Assembly (NCBI GenBank): GCA_025506515.1
Contig: JACCIX010000324.1
Location: 124,001 to 188,000 of the forward strand
Origin: Flaveria trinervia
Taxonomy: Eukaryota; Streptophyta; Magnoliopsida; Asterales; Asteraceae
Direction: 5' to 3'
DNA: 64,000 bases
Below, in pieces: positions 44,419-55,480 of the stretch (positions within the stretch are counted from its first letter, which is position 1; every line of letters starts with the position of its first letter). The position numbers were made by a program, and so were the translations under genes. The notes beneath the pieces are model-generated. The model was not told where the DNA came from. It saw only the letters and a list, made by a program, of their open reading frames with translations, and made no database searches.

Positions 44419-47400
44419 CTATTTGGAGAAAGGATTTGCCTTTGTTGTTGATCCTTTTCTCTCCTCCTCCTCCTTTAGTTTTAACTCTTCTTTAATCTTT
44501 GTCTTAGCAGTCAGCTCGGCAAGATGAAGGCTGCTCAGGTGATTTTGAATGTGAGCAGCTACCTCAGAGTTTGAGGGGTTGGAGAATGGCTTCTTTGTTA
44601 ACTCAGTAATATCAAATTTTCTTAAGTGTAACAGAGATATGTCATTAAGCCTGTTCAGCTCTCCATTCTCTCTCTCAACAACAAAGTTGTGAGAAGAGTC
44701 TTCAAACCTCCACTGGACAATCTTCTTTCTTCACACAAGGGGTTTGCTAGGTACTTTGTACCTCTTCTTGGTATCCAGCAGAGTCACCGGCTTCCTTCTT
44801 AGCTTCTTCTCTTCATCATTGAGAGAATCTGAGTTGAGGCCAAGAAGTTTAGTAGCCTGGTCCAATGTTCCTCTTGGCAAATCAACGAATTGATCTCTTG
44901 TGAGGGAACATGATGATCCATCAACAAAAGTTAGCTTGACAGAATCCTACTCACAAGAGATGTAGCCCAAGGTTGTGCATTTGATGAGCTTCATATTGAT
45001 CTTCTTAAACTCCTCTAAGGAGATGTTTAGAAGGCTGAGGGGATGGTCTGGATGTTTGTTCTATAGGTAGTGATCTTTGGGTTCTAGGTAGTGTTTTAGG
45101 TTGAGGAATGATTACTTGAGGTGGTTGTGGTGATGAGGTAGGTATGAGGGTTGGTATGGGTTTAGGGGTGTAAGGTTCTGAAGCGGGTTCAGTTTTGATA
45201 TGGAAGGGAAATGGGAAAGACTCTGGTTGAGGTTGAGTTGAGTTTGGGTTGTAGGTTGGGGTTGAGGTGTTGGTTTGAAGATCATCCCCTGTCCCTTCTT
45301 CACATCTCCTTCCTTTTTCCTGAGCGAATATCAGTCTTGATATCACTGACATGTTGCTAGAGTGTCTTTTCAGACATGGGTCCAATTGCCTACAAGAGAA
45401 GCCATAAGCCGGAGATAATTTTTCATCCAGGCCTTCTCACCTATTTTCTTGGCAGCAATGACCCCAGCTTTTTCTTTCTTTCTCTTCTTCTCCCTCATCT
45501 TCTTTTTGTATCTTTCTTCCTCTCTTTCTCCAGTTGATCCTGCTCTTTATTGAAGAGCCACAGGATCGTGTCATTGTTGTGTGAGATAGTTCTTGAAGAG
45601 AGAAACCCCTAGAGGTTAGGAAAGTTATCCTTTCCCTCCTAAGCTGCAGATCAGCTTTCCTTTTCTTCCTTTCTCTTTCCTCCTCTAAGGCCAACCTTGT
45701 TGCTTCCTCCTTTCGTTCAATCTACATCATGGTTGCTTTTCTAGCTCTACTAACTCCTCTAGTGGTAGCAGTAGTATATCTTCAGTGACAACTCCAAGAT
45801 TGATGAGCTTGTCAATAATCTCCACTCTTTTCTTGTTGTTAACTGCCTCCTGGTTGGCTGTAACTACTTTGGTGTTGGCAGCTAGCAACTTCCCAGTTGG
45901 GAGTCTACCTTTTCTTTTAAATTTCTCAATCCTCTTCTCCTCCTAAAGCTCTTCCATAATCATCTTCTTCTTGCCTTTAACATCTTTGGAAGTGCTAGAC
46001 TTTAATGGTTCTTGGATGGAGGGTTCAGGTTGAGAGATGATGGATGGAGATAATGAAGTTGTTTGAGCTAGGGGTCGGTTGAAAAAGTCCTCACTATTCA
46101 CCTCAGATGCCAGCTCTAGAATTGCATCTGTGATGATTAGATCCTCGGACAAGGAGAATAGGCTTTCCGTAGCGTCCATCTCAACTTCGGAAGATTGAAC
46201 TTGTTCTTCTGAGGCTTTGACTTTAGTTTCAGAAGTATGAGGGAATGCATTATTTGTCCCAGTTGTTTCAGTTGCTGGGCCATCAGTCCTCATTTCCCCT
46301 TTGAAATGAATCTCAGGTTCTATTTGGGCCTTAGGTTGACCAACTTCTTCCATAGTGATAAAAGGTGCACTTAGCCTCTAAAGCTCTTTAGCTCCAAAGT
46401 ATATCATAGCTGCATTAGGGCTAGGTTGATCTAAAGAAGATCTTAGTAGGAACTTCAAGAAGATCCTGTTGAGATCTCTGATCATCCTTGTGTCCACTTG
46501 CAGAACAATTTGAGGAGGCTCAGGAAACACTATTGTTGTAGAAGTCGGGTATCTAGCAGATAGAGAAGCTAAAGCTTGGCTCTATGGTTCCTCTGTTGTT
46601 TGTCTTTGAGCACTCTCCCCCTTTTTGGTATCATCATCTTGAGAGATAGATGAGCTAGAGGAAGAGGTCAGTGAGACCTGAGTAGGTACATGCCTGACAG
46701 ATCTCTTAATTTGTTTCTCAGGTAGTTGAGCCTTGAGATGTTTAATCTCAAGTTGCTGAGTGGTAGACCTATCCTCTAAATTCTTAACCTTTGATTCAAG
46801 GTTTGAGACTTTAGAAAGTATGTCTTGAATGGTAAGTTGCATACTACCATCATCTTCTTTTGAAGAATCATGGGGAGATGAGGTAACATACCTTGTATGT
46901 TCACCCTCACCACCGGATGTGGTTTCTTGGCACACTGGTTTCCCTTGCCTAAGGATGTCTTTTTCAGAGTCATCAAAAGACAAGGTTGCCATAGATTCAG
47001 TCTCAAAGATGATACCACTGGCCTGAGGATCCAATGAGTTTCCTTCAGTAGTGGCAGTTGAATCTACCTGAGTCCCCTCCACATCCGTGGGACTCACCTT
47101 AGTTGGTTTTAACTTATGTGTGCTAGAGATAAGAGGTCCCCGTGACTCATCCTAAGGGCTTTCAGCTTGGGTTTTGGGCTCATGGAATTGAGACTGAAGA
47201 GACTCAAATTCCATATTGAGGTCAAATGAGAAGGATGGTGAGACCTCTAACTGAGTGAAAGCCCATGTTTCCACTCTAGTCTTTTTGGTTTGAATAGATG
47301 GGGCTTGCTCAATCAAAGTAGAATGAGCAAGGGTTCATTTGCGTCTCTGATATGTGTGTTTGTTGGGGTGAGCGGGAAGATCTGGCAAAGTAAGGGTAGT

Positions 47401-48189
47401 AGCTGGTATGGGTTCATCACCTGTGGGATGAACAAGGATGTCACCAGCAGCCATTGGCTCAATCATACCTGGAAGAAGCGCAGTATGTCTTCCAGTGAAA
47501 TTGGTGGACACTCTCTTCAAGATTTTGAAGATGATTGGCCTCATTTGAGGGACATGCAAAGTAGCTGCATAGACAAGCTTACTCTGGTCCAACTCACAGT
47601 TGATTATTTCCTGGATGAATCTAGGATACAAAAAGAATATGTCCTTTTGGAGGTTCCCCATAAGGTTAGTCAGCATAAACCTTGAGTATTTGAAGCGGAG
47701 GCTTTTCACCAATTCATGAACTTGACAACCCGGTTCATATAGGATTTGATCCCATCCCCAGATTTGTTAGACAGACAATGAAGAACAACATGAAATAGTA
47801 ACTTCTAGTTGTAAGAGAAATTTGACTTATACATTATAGACCTACTCACATCTCCATCATATCCTATTTGTAGATATGTATCATCAAGTTCTGATTTAGG
47901 GAACTCAGTTGGAGCACCTTTATCATGGAGCCCAGATGCTCCCGAATGACTTGTTCAATAATGATTAACCCCTAGCCAGAAATGCTCGTCTGAATAACCG
48001 TAACTCCGTTTAGGAGTATTATCTGACCGTTACCCTAAAATTCTTCCATGTGATTCAAGTAAATGGTGGGGTTCACAGTCAGAGCGGTAAAGTATGTAGA
48101 TTGGGTAAGAAAGAAGATGATGTCTGTGAAGTCAGTATCTTTGGTAGAGTCAAGGAATGTGACTTGGTTGTGTTGAGGGTTGGTGCCAT
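44419..48189 (-). pseudogene. Extra ORF (post-pol) of copia element G
   Basis: ATG 48189 (MAPTLNTTKSH). In frames broken by stops: YFTALTVNPTIYLNHMEEF, then YPRFIQEIINCEL (about 47630) and PQMRPIIFKILKRV (47550), blocks I recall from Asteraceae copia extra ORFs. A Ser/Thr/Glu-rich middle includes a coiled-coil-like VSNLESKVKNLEDRSTTQ (46810). Further on YFGAKEL (46400), shared with E, then Pro/Gln-rich and Lys/Glu-rich charged stretches (45700-45005). C-terminal domain (44715-44650): WRFEDSSHNFVVERENGEL, then DISLLHL, matching the V-x-R-x-x-G module of A, B and C. Stop 44419-44421. No membrane segment visible. Function unknown. Confidence 0.75.
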
Positions 48190-48834
48190 TGTAAGAAAGA
48201 AGATGAGAAACAAGTTTGAGTAGGGTGAAATTGGGGTGAAGGAAGCTTTGGACAATGAATATGGTAAAAAGTTATAGTGAAGAGTCGGGATTATTTAAAT
48301 GGGCGGATTGGTGGTTTTTGGGATTTTGGATAAGGTGAAAAGATGGTTTGGGTAAGATGTGACAGTGACGGTAAGGTTAAAAACCATTTAAAAGATTCCG
48401 ACATCATTTATAAAATTTTTACTTTTTACTGTGTGGGGCTCAAAATTTCTGTTACACAGTAAGATTTTCTTCTGAGTATAAAAGATTCCCGAGGGTAATC
48501 TTCTTTCGAAGGTATTCTTCTTCCGAATTCAATTTTACTTCCGAAGGTAAATTTCTTACTTTACAGAGTAAAATGTGCTTTCTGAATGGAGAATTTTATA
48601 TACTTCGGAAGTAGATGTGATACACAATCAATCCCTTCTTCTGAGACTAAAAACTCTTCCGAGAAGAAGATTTTCCTTGGGGGAATTTAGCTTCGCAAGA
48701 TACGAAAAGAATCTTCCGAAGGTTAATTTCTCTTCAGAAAAACTCATACTTAGAAAATTTTAACCTAATGTAACAGGGCTTAGATTGTTATGACAAAAGA
48801 CATTACATATTTCAAAAAATTCAAGTGAGATAGA
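48190..48834 (-). repeat. Spacer of element G with CTTCSGAAG motifs
   Basis: Non-coding; seven or so copies of CTTCCGAAG-type motifs, intact or one base off, between 48505 and 48735. Equivalent in position to the A spacer (5315-6025). Confidence 0.7.
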
Positions 48835-50345
48835 CTAATCAATGTTTATCATCCCAATAGCTGTAATGGGATATTTAAATCTTTGTTCATCAAAAGCTTC
48901 AGTGAACAAATCAGCATATTGTTCCTTTGAATCAACTTTGATTAGTTTGATCAGGTTCTTCTCATGAATATCTCTAATGAAATGATACCTGATATCAATG
49001 TGCTTTGTCTTTGAGTGCTTCACAGGATTTTCAGTAATGGAGATAGCACTGTTGTTGTCAATGTGGATAGGAGTGCTCATGAAGTTGAATCCATAGTCTA
49101 GCATCTAGTTTTGAATCCAAAGCAGCTAAGCATAACAACTTGCAGTAGAAATATATTCAGCTTTAGCAGTAGATGTAGAGACACAGGACTGCTTCTTGCA
49201 TTGCGATGAGATGATCCTTCCACCAAGAAATTAACATCCTCCTGATATGGATTTCTTGTTGATGTTGCAACCACCATAGTCACTATCTGAGTAGCCATAG
49301 AGATTGAAATTGCTATTCCTAGGATACCAAAGACTTAATTTAGGTGCTCCTTTGAGGTATCTAAGGATTCTCTTGACAATAACTAGGTGAGACACCTTTG
49401 GAGCAGCTTGATATCTTGCACAAATGCATGTTGCAAACTTGATTTTAGGTCTACTTTTTGTGAGATACATCAGAAACCCAATGATTGCCCTATACTGATG
49501 TTGATAAGTATCCTCCCCCTCAGAGCCAGGACAAAGGTCATGGTTTCTGGGTATGGGTGTCTTGGCTGGCTTACAATCCATCATATCAAATCTCTCTAAG
49601 ATATCAGAGACATACTTAGATTGATTGATAAAGAACTCTTCCTTTATCTACTTCACTTGAATTCGAAGGAAAAAGTCAATTTTTCCCATGGAACTCATCT
49701 CAAACTTCTTTTTCATAATGCTCTCAAAGTCTTTACATATTTGATCATTTGAAGAACCAAGTATGATATCATTAACATAGACCTGAATGAGCAATATGTC
49801 TTTCCCAGACTTCTTTATGAAAAAGAGTCTTATAAATGGTCCCTCTAGTGTAACCATTCTTCTAGAGAAATTGAGACAAAGTCACATACCACAGCCTAGG
49901 TGCCTGGTGCAGCCCATAAAGTGTTTTATCCAGCTTGCACACATAGATGGGGTGTTGTGGGTCTTCAAATCCTGGAGGTTGGCACACATAGACCTCCTAT
50001 CTATATTTCCATATAGAAAAGCACACTTGACATCTAGTTAATAGATAGTGAAATTCTTGGATGCAGCATAAGCAAGGAAGATCCAAACTACCTCAAGTCT
50101 TGCAAATGGTGCAAAGACATGGTATAATCAAGACCTTCCTCTTGGGTATATCCTTGAACAGCTAGTCTAGCTTTGTTCTTGATGATCAAACCTCTATCTT
50201 CTCTCTTGTTCCTGGAAACCCATTTGGTGCCTATAGGTACTTGACTAGATGGTAGCGGGCAAATGTTCCAAGCCTTTTGTCTCTTGAATTAAAGCAACTT
50301 TTTTTGCATTGACTCAACCCAACTACTATCCTATAAGGCTTCTTC
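48835..50345 (-). pseudogene. Element G reverse transcriptase and RNase H
   Basis: RNase H and pol end: GYSDSDYGGCNIN, IHIDNNSAISITENPVKHS, HIDIRYHFIRDIHEK, stop near 48835. RT: the catalytic box reads YVNDIILGSS (49768-49779), so the first Asp of YVDD is Asn (GAT to AAT). The rest of RT, 49860-50230, is recognisable but in several frames (for example KTLYGLHQAPRLWY-like residues at 49920). The protein would be dead even with intact frames. Confidence 0.82.
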
Positions 50346-52215
50346 TACTTTCTTAGGTTCCATCTTAGACAAGAAGCATGAGTACAAACAAACATTCCCA
50401 TGATTAGTTTGTCCTATTATTCTCACACCTTCATAGACTTATCCTATGATGTTCTCAGCTGGATGAGTGTTGTGAATCCTTAATCTAGGAATCACTTCCA
50501 GTTGCAAAGATAAATCCAAATTGGACATATTTTGCTCAGGAGCATGAACACTTGGGCCAACTATTGTTTCAATGTCATTTAATGAGGACTGATTGAATGA
50601 AAGAGAAACATCATCATCAATGATTGGCTAAGAAGCATCATTAATAGTTTCTTGTTCCTTTAGAATACTGCTTCTATCAATCAGGTGTCATTCAGTGTCA
50701 CTAGAAGGAACACTGGTTGAAGATTCACTATCTTTTGAAAGAGTTATGCTACTTAATCTTTAGATAGTTGGAGTTGGATCTTCAGTCACTCTTGGAGAAT
50801 TGAACAGGTTCTGGTCAACTCAAACAGTTGATCATCATTATTTTGAGGACCTGTTCTAGCTAAAACATTCTCACAAGATGGATTAGAATAGTTGGGAAAC
50901 AATTCTAAGCCAAAAATACAACCAAGGCCATTCCCCCTAACACAAGGAGTATGCTCATTGACAACAATGTTCGATGATTCCTCAAATTGTTGATTTTTGA
51001 TGTTATAAACTCTATAAGCAATAGAGTTGGAGGAATATCCAACAAAGATATCATCGTTCGACTTTTCAGCAAATTTTGCCAAATTGTTTTTTGTGTTAAG
51101 TATGGTACACCTGCTGCCAAAGGACGTTAGAAAGCCAATGAACGGTGGCCTGTTGTTCTATAGCTCATAAGGGGTTTTCCATGTGGCTTAACTATAAGAA
51201 CTTTGTTCTGCACATAGCATGCAGTGTTGATTGCCTCTGCCCAGAAAGTAAGAGGCAACTTTGAATCAACCAACATAGTCCGAGCAGCCTCAATAAGTGT
51301 CATGTTCCTCCTCTCAACAACACCTTTTTGTTGAGGAGTTCTAGGAGTACTGTATTGTCTAGCAATGCCTTTTGAGTTACAGAATGAGTAAAGTATTTTA
51401 TTCTTAAACTCAGTCCCTTGATCACTTCTGATTATTTTTACCTTGTGATCAATTTGATTTTCTATTTTAACAATAAAAGATTTTAACATTTCAGCAGTTT
51501 CATCCTTAGTTATTAAAAATAATACCCATGTAAATCTTGTAAAATCATCAACTATCACAAGGCAATATGATTTCCTTCCAATGCTCATTATACTTGTTGG
51601 ACCAAAGAGATCCATGTGTAATAAGTGTAATTGGGTGGTGATGGTGTTAACAACTTTGGATTTATGAGATGTCTTGTGTTGCTTTCCTTTCAGCTAAGTA
51701 ACATAGTTATCTTTGCAGAAAAATTCCTTTTTAGGCAAACCATGTACCAAGTTATTTTTAAACAATTTATTCATGGTCTTAAACTTGACATGACACATTC
51801 GTTTATGCCATAGTGTTGACTCATCACTATCAGCTTTAGAAAGAAAGCATGATACTTCTCTCTGTGGGGAAGCACAGTTTATATCTAACTTGTACATATC
51901 CTTTTTTCTAGGATATCCAAGAAGCACCAATTCCAGAGTAATGTTCATCCCAGGTTTTAGGATAATGTACTCATGTTCTATGAAAAGCATTGGTGCTTTT
52001 AATCATAGAATTGAGAAACACTTAAAAGATTGTGTTCAATCTGTTTGACAAAGTGTAGTTTGTCACCCTTTAACTTGTCGTTGGATACACTCCCTCTGCT
52101 ACAAATGTATCCTCCAGCCTCACCTCCAAACTGAACAGGACCTCCATCAAAATGTTAAAATTGTTGAAAGAGAGATCTATTCCTAGACATGTGCCTGGGT
52201 ATCCACTATCTACAA
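50346..52215 (-). pseudogene. Element G protease and integrase
   Basis: The best-kept integrase of the window. Protease motif DSG (52202-52210, WIVDSG) followed by a frameshift; GAG-pre-integrase with the HKRMCHVKFKTMNKL block (51810-51770); integrase core open for 162 codons (51615-51127) with D (MDLFGPTS), D (IIRSDQGTEF) and E (QQKGVVERRN). Then KLPLTFWAEAINTACYVQN and the SH3-like part KFAEKSNDDIFVGYSS, YRVYNIKNQQFEE (51082-50980). The linker to RT is frameshifted. Confidence 0.87.
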
Positions 52216-53537
52216 TCCACATATTATTGTTCTTGTCATAAGGATGTCCCTACACTTAAGGTGAAAAAGTTAGCTTTTATTAGAAACCTAAGCCTTGTTG
52301 GTCTTGGGCTCTTCCAATGAGGATTTATTAAACTAAAATTAATGCATGGTGTTCAATAGTGTTTGTGAAGAGGAGGCTTGGGCTGCAGCATCTTCTTTGA
52401 TCTTCCATTCCATCCCTTGGTTGATCATAGAGATGAGATTGTTGAAGCTTGAGCAGCATAGAATTCTTCCAAAGCTTCTTTCTTCTTGGAAAAGGCCCTC
52501 ACCATATTTTCTTTCGAAGCAGTCTTCTTCTAGGATGGTTTCAAGGGGACTATCTTGGCTTTCTGAGTCTTCACAGTTTTATCTTCCGAAGCCATTTTCC
52601 CTTTGGAAGAAGGATTTTCTTCCGAAAACAACCTTGCTTCGGAAACAAGCTTTCCATTTTTCATCACTTGGACCATTTGATAGGGTCCAAATGAGAAACC
52701 TTCCCTGACGACTTCTTTTTTAATATTATTTGAATAATGTGTGCTAGCAGGATTGTAATAACATTCTTTGGCCATGTGGTTTTGTAGACCCCACATTATG
52801 CATGCAATGTTAATCTTCTGGGAATGTGAAGGCTGTTGTTTCTTGGTCTTCTTGTTTTTAACAACAATCTTTCCCTTTCTCTTCTGATCCTTTTGTTGAA
52901 TAGGTGTTGTGGTACTACACACTTTTCTAGGTTCAAAAGTTCCCACCACCTGGAATCCAGCTGAGATGACACACCCTTTTTCTTTGGGTCAATCTTCAGC
53001 TTTGATTTAGCCACTTTCTTGCAGTTTTTCCAGCTGCCTTAGCTCGGTTTCTTCTAGCTTTGGTGGTAAGAGGTTGGTCATCACTTGTAAGAGGGGTATG
53101 GTTTGATCTTCCCTGTGATGGTCTCCATACTTGCATCACTCTTTGACTCATGAGAAGGTGGGTCAGCAGATGGGACTTCTTGCTCTTCAGTTTCACACCT
53201 TGGTTGTCTAATAGACTCATAAGAGTATGGTGGAGCAATTTCATTGGTCCCCAACCCACCTTTGTTTTGATAACAAGTTTAAAGTGAGAGCATGATACAA
53301 GGATGACTTAGAAGTTTTTCTCTGAGATAACATGCTTCCTAGCTTGAGCCTCAGCTGTGACAAGCTGGGCTTGAGCCTCAGATAAATTGGATATTAAATC
53401 CTTTATTTGAGTCTTGTAGTTTGTGTTCATGTCCTAAAAGAGACACATTTTTCTTTAACTTTTTAATTTTTCTTTGATAGTCAGATTCAGCTCTTTTAAA
53501 GTCAGATTTTAAAATATTAAAAACTCAATATCAAATT
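52216..53537 (-). pseudogene. Element G gag, C-terminal part
   Basis: Contains the second zinc knuckle in damaged form, C-I-M-W-x4-H-x4-C (52805-52765: INIACIMWGLQNHMAKEC), second Cys replaced by Trp. The following tail is Ser/Glu/Lys-rich and repeats SE (LVSEARLFSEENPSSKGK), written in DNA as TTCCGAA. The sequence is cut at 53537 by element D and resumes at 62149. Confidence 0.8.
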
Positions 53538-54167
53538 TGCAGGACCGATGAAGGGTGGTCACTTACAACACAACAACACAAAGAGGAGAGTAACTTAACT
53601 TAATCAAATAGTGAACAGGACATAAGTAATGACACTAAGAACACAAGTATTACGAGACAGAACAAAAGAGCAAGATACACAAGAAGATGGTTTTCAAGAT
53701 TGTAGTATATTGCTTTCTCAATGTTCTATTACAAGTGTGACAAAGCATAAAGAAAAGTTGCAAGAACATGAGATACTTATACTACATCCTACATCCGTCC
53801 ATACTTTGAAGGCCAACTGGATACAATTTACTAGACACAACACCAAATCAATTGTAGAGTCAAAGAGGCAGATTGCCTTTTAACTTTGTCACTATGACAT
53901 GCCATAGCTCACATCCTTATCTATTACAAAAAGGATAAAGTACATGAAGTAGAAAGTTACAGACTCAAGACCTCAATGTACAGTTACCAAAAGCATGGAC
54001 CTTTTCACCAACTCATGTAAGTTGGTGACTTTACAGAGTTGCAGTGGAAAGGGGTCCAACTTTATGGAAAAGTACATCAGATAAAGCATGTTGTTAAAAG
54101 TCTTTGGAAGAAATCTGTCTTCAAGAGTTGAGCTTCAGAAGACTTTGTCTCTGAAGCTTCAGAAGAC
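53538..54167 (-). repeat. 3' LTR of element D, truncated
   Basis: Matches 61340-61970 of the 5' LTR, then breaks at AGAAGAC and continues with integrase sequence (GGGTGTGTGTTCATTG, as at A 8158). The junction shows a 2-3 bp overlap (AC/ACA), as after microhomology-mediated joining. Confidence 0.85.
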
Positions 54168-55480
54168 AGGGTGTGTGTTCATTGAAAGTCACATTGGCTG
54201 ACTCCTCAACAATTCTAGTTCTGAGATTGTATACTCTGTAAGTCTTAGCTTGGGAAGAGTATCCAATGAAGTGTCCATCATCTGATTTCTCAGCAAATTT
54301 GGCAATTTGATCCTAGGTATTCAAGATGGTGCAAGGACATCCAAATGACCTGAGAAAACCAGTGAAAGGTTTTCTCTTATGACAAAGTTCATAAGAAGTC
54401 TTGCCATGAGTCTTAACTACTAAAACTCTGTTTTGCACATAGCAAGAAGTGTTGATTGCCTCTGCCCAGAAGGTGATGGGCAGCTTAGAGTCAGACAACA
54501 TGGTTCTTGCAGCTTCAATCAGTGTTCTGTTTCTCCTCTCAGCAACACCATTCTGCTAAGGAGTCCTGGGAGCATTGTATTGTCTTGTAATACCCTTTTC
54601 ATCACAAAATGCATCAAGGATTTGGTTCTTGAATTTAGTTCCCTCATCATATCTTATGATTTTGACCTTGTGATTAGATTGATTCTCAATCTTCAAGATG
54701 AATTTTTCAGAATCTCAAGAGTCTCATCCTTAGTTCTAAAGAAAAAGACCCAAGTGAATCTTGTAAAGTCATCTGTGATCACTAAACAGTAAGAGGTCCT
54801 TCCTAGATTCATTATACTAGTGGGGCCAAAGATATCCATATGTAACAAGTGTAGGGGTGTAGTGATGGAGTTCCTTTGCTTAGGCTTGTGAGATACCTTG
54901 TGTTGCTTTCCTTTCAGGCATACAACACAATGGTCATCACTTGTAAACTCTTTCTTTGGCATTCCAGTTACCAAATCATTCTTAATCTATTTATTCATGT
55001 TCTTAAAGTTTACATGGCACATTCTTTTATGCCATAGGAAAGACTTATCACTATTGGCTTTAGACAGAAAGCATGAAACTTCTCCAGAGGGAGATGTTTC
55101 TTGTAAATCCATCTTGTACATGTTACCTTTCCTAGGGGTTCTAAGCAGAATATGCTCATGAGGAATGACCACCCCGGGCTTGAGAACAATGCACTCATGC
55201 TCAGTAAAGAGTATGTTATGACTCTAATCACAAAATTGGGATACACTCATAAGATTGTACCCAAGCTCCCTGACAAAGTTTACCTTTTCAATGCTGAGTT
55301 TACCATTTGTGACATTACCCCTTCTAGAAATGTAACTGCATTCATCTCCTTCAAAAGCAACTGACCCTCCATCAATTCTTTTATAGTTCTGGAGTAGTGA
55401 CCTATTGCCTGTTATGTGCCTGGAATAGCCACTGTCAATGATGCAGACATTCTTGTTTGTCTTGAGCTGTCTTTGCACAG
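54168..55480 (-). pseudogene. Element D protease and integrase
   Basis: Protease: VCIIDSGYSRHITGNRSL, DSG at 55428-55436. GAG-pre-integrase: LGYNLMSVSQFCD, HKRMCHVNFKNMNK, C-V-V-C zinc residues. Integrase: HMDIFGPTSIMN, DDFTRFTWVFF, then NGVAERRN-type residues at about 54530 in a shifted frame and KLPITFWAEAINTSCYVQN (54500-54440), ending in the SH3-like part at the deletion. Frameshifts near 54310, 54690 and 54980. Confidence 0.85.
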
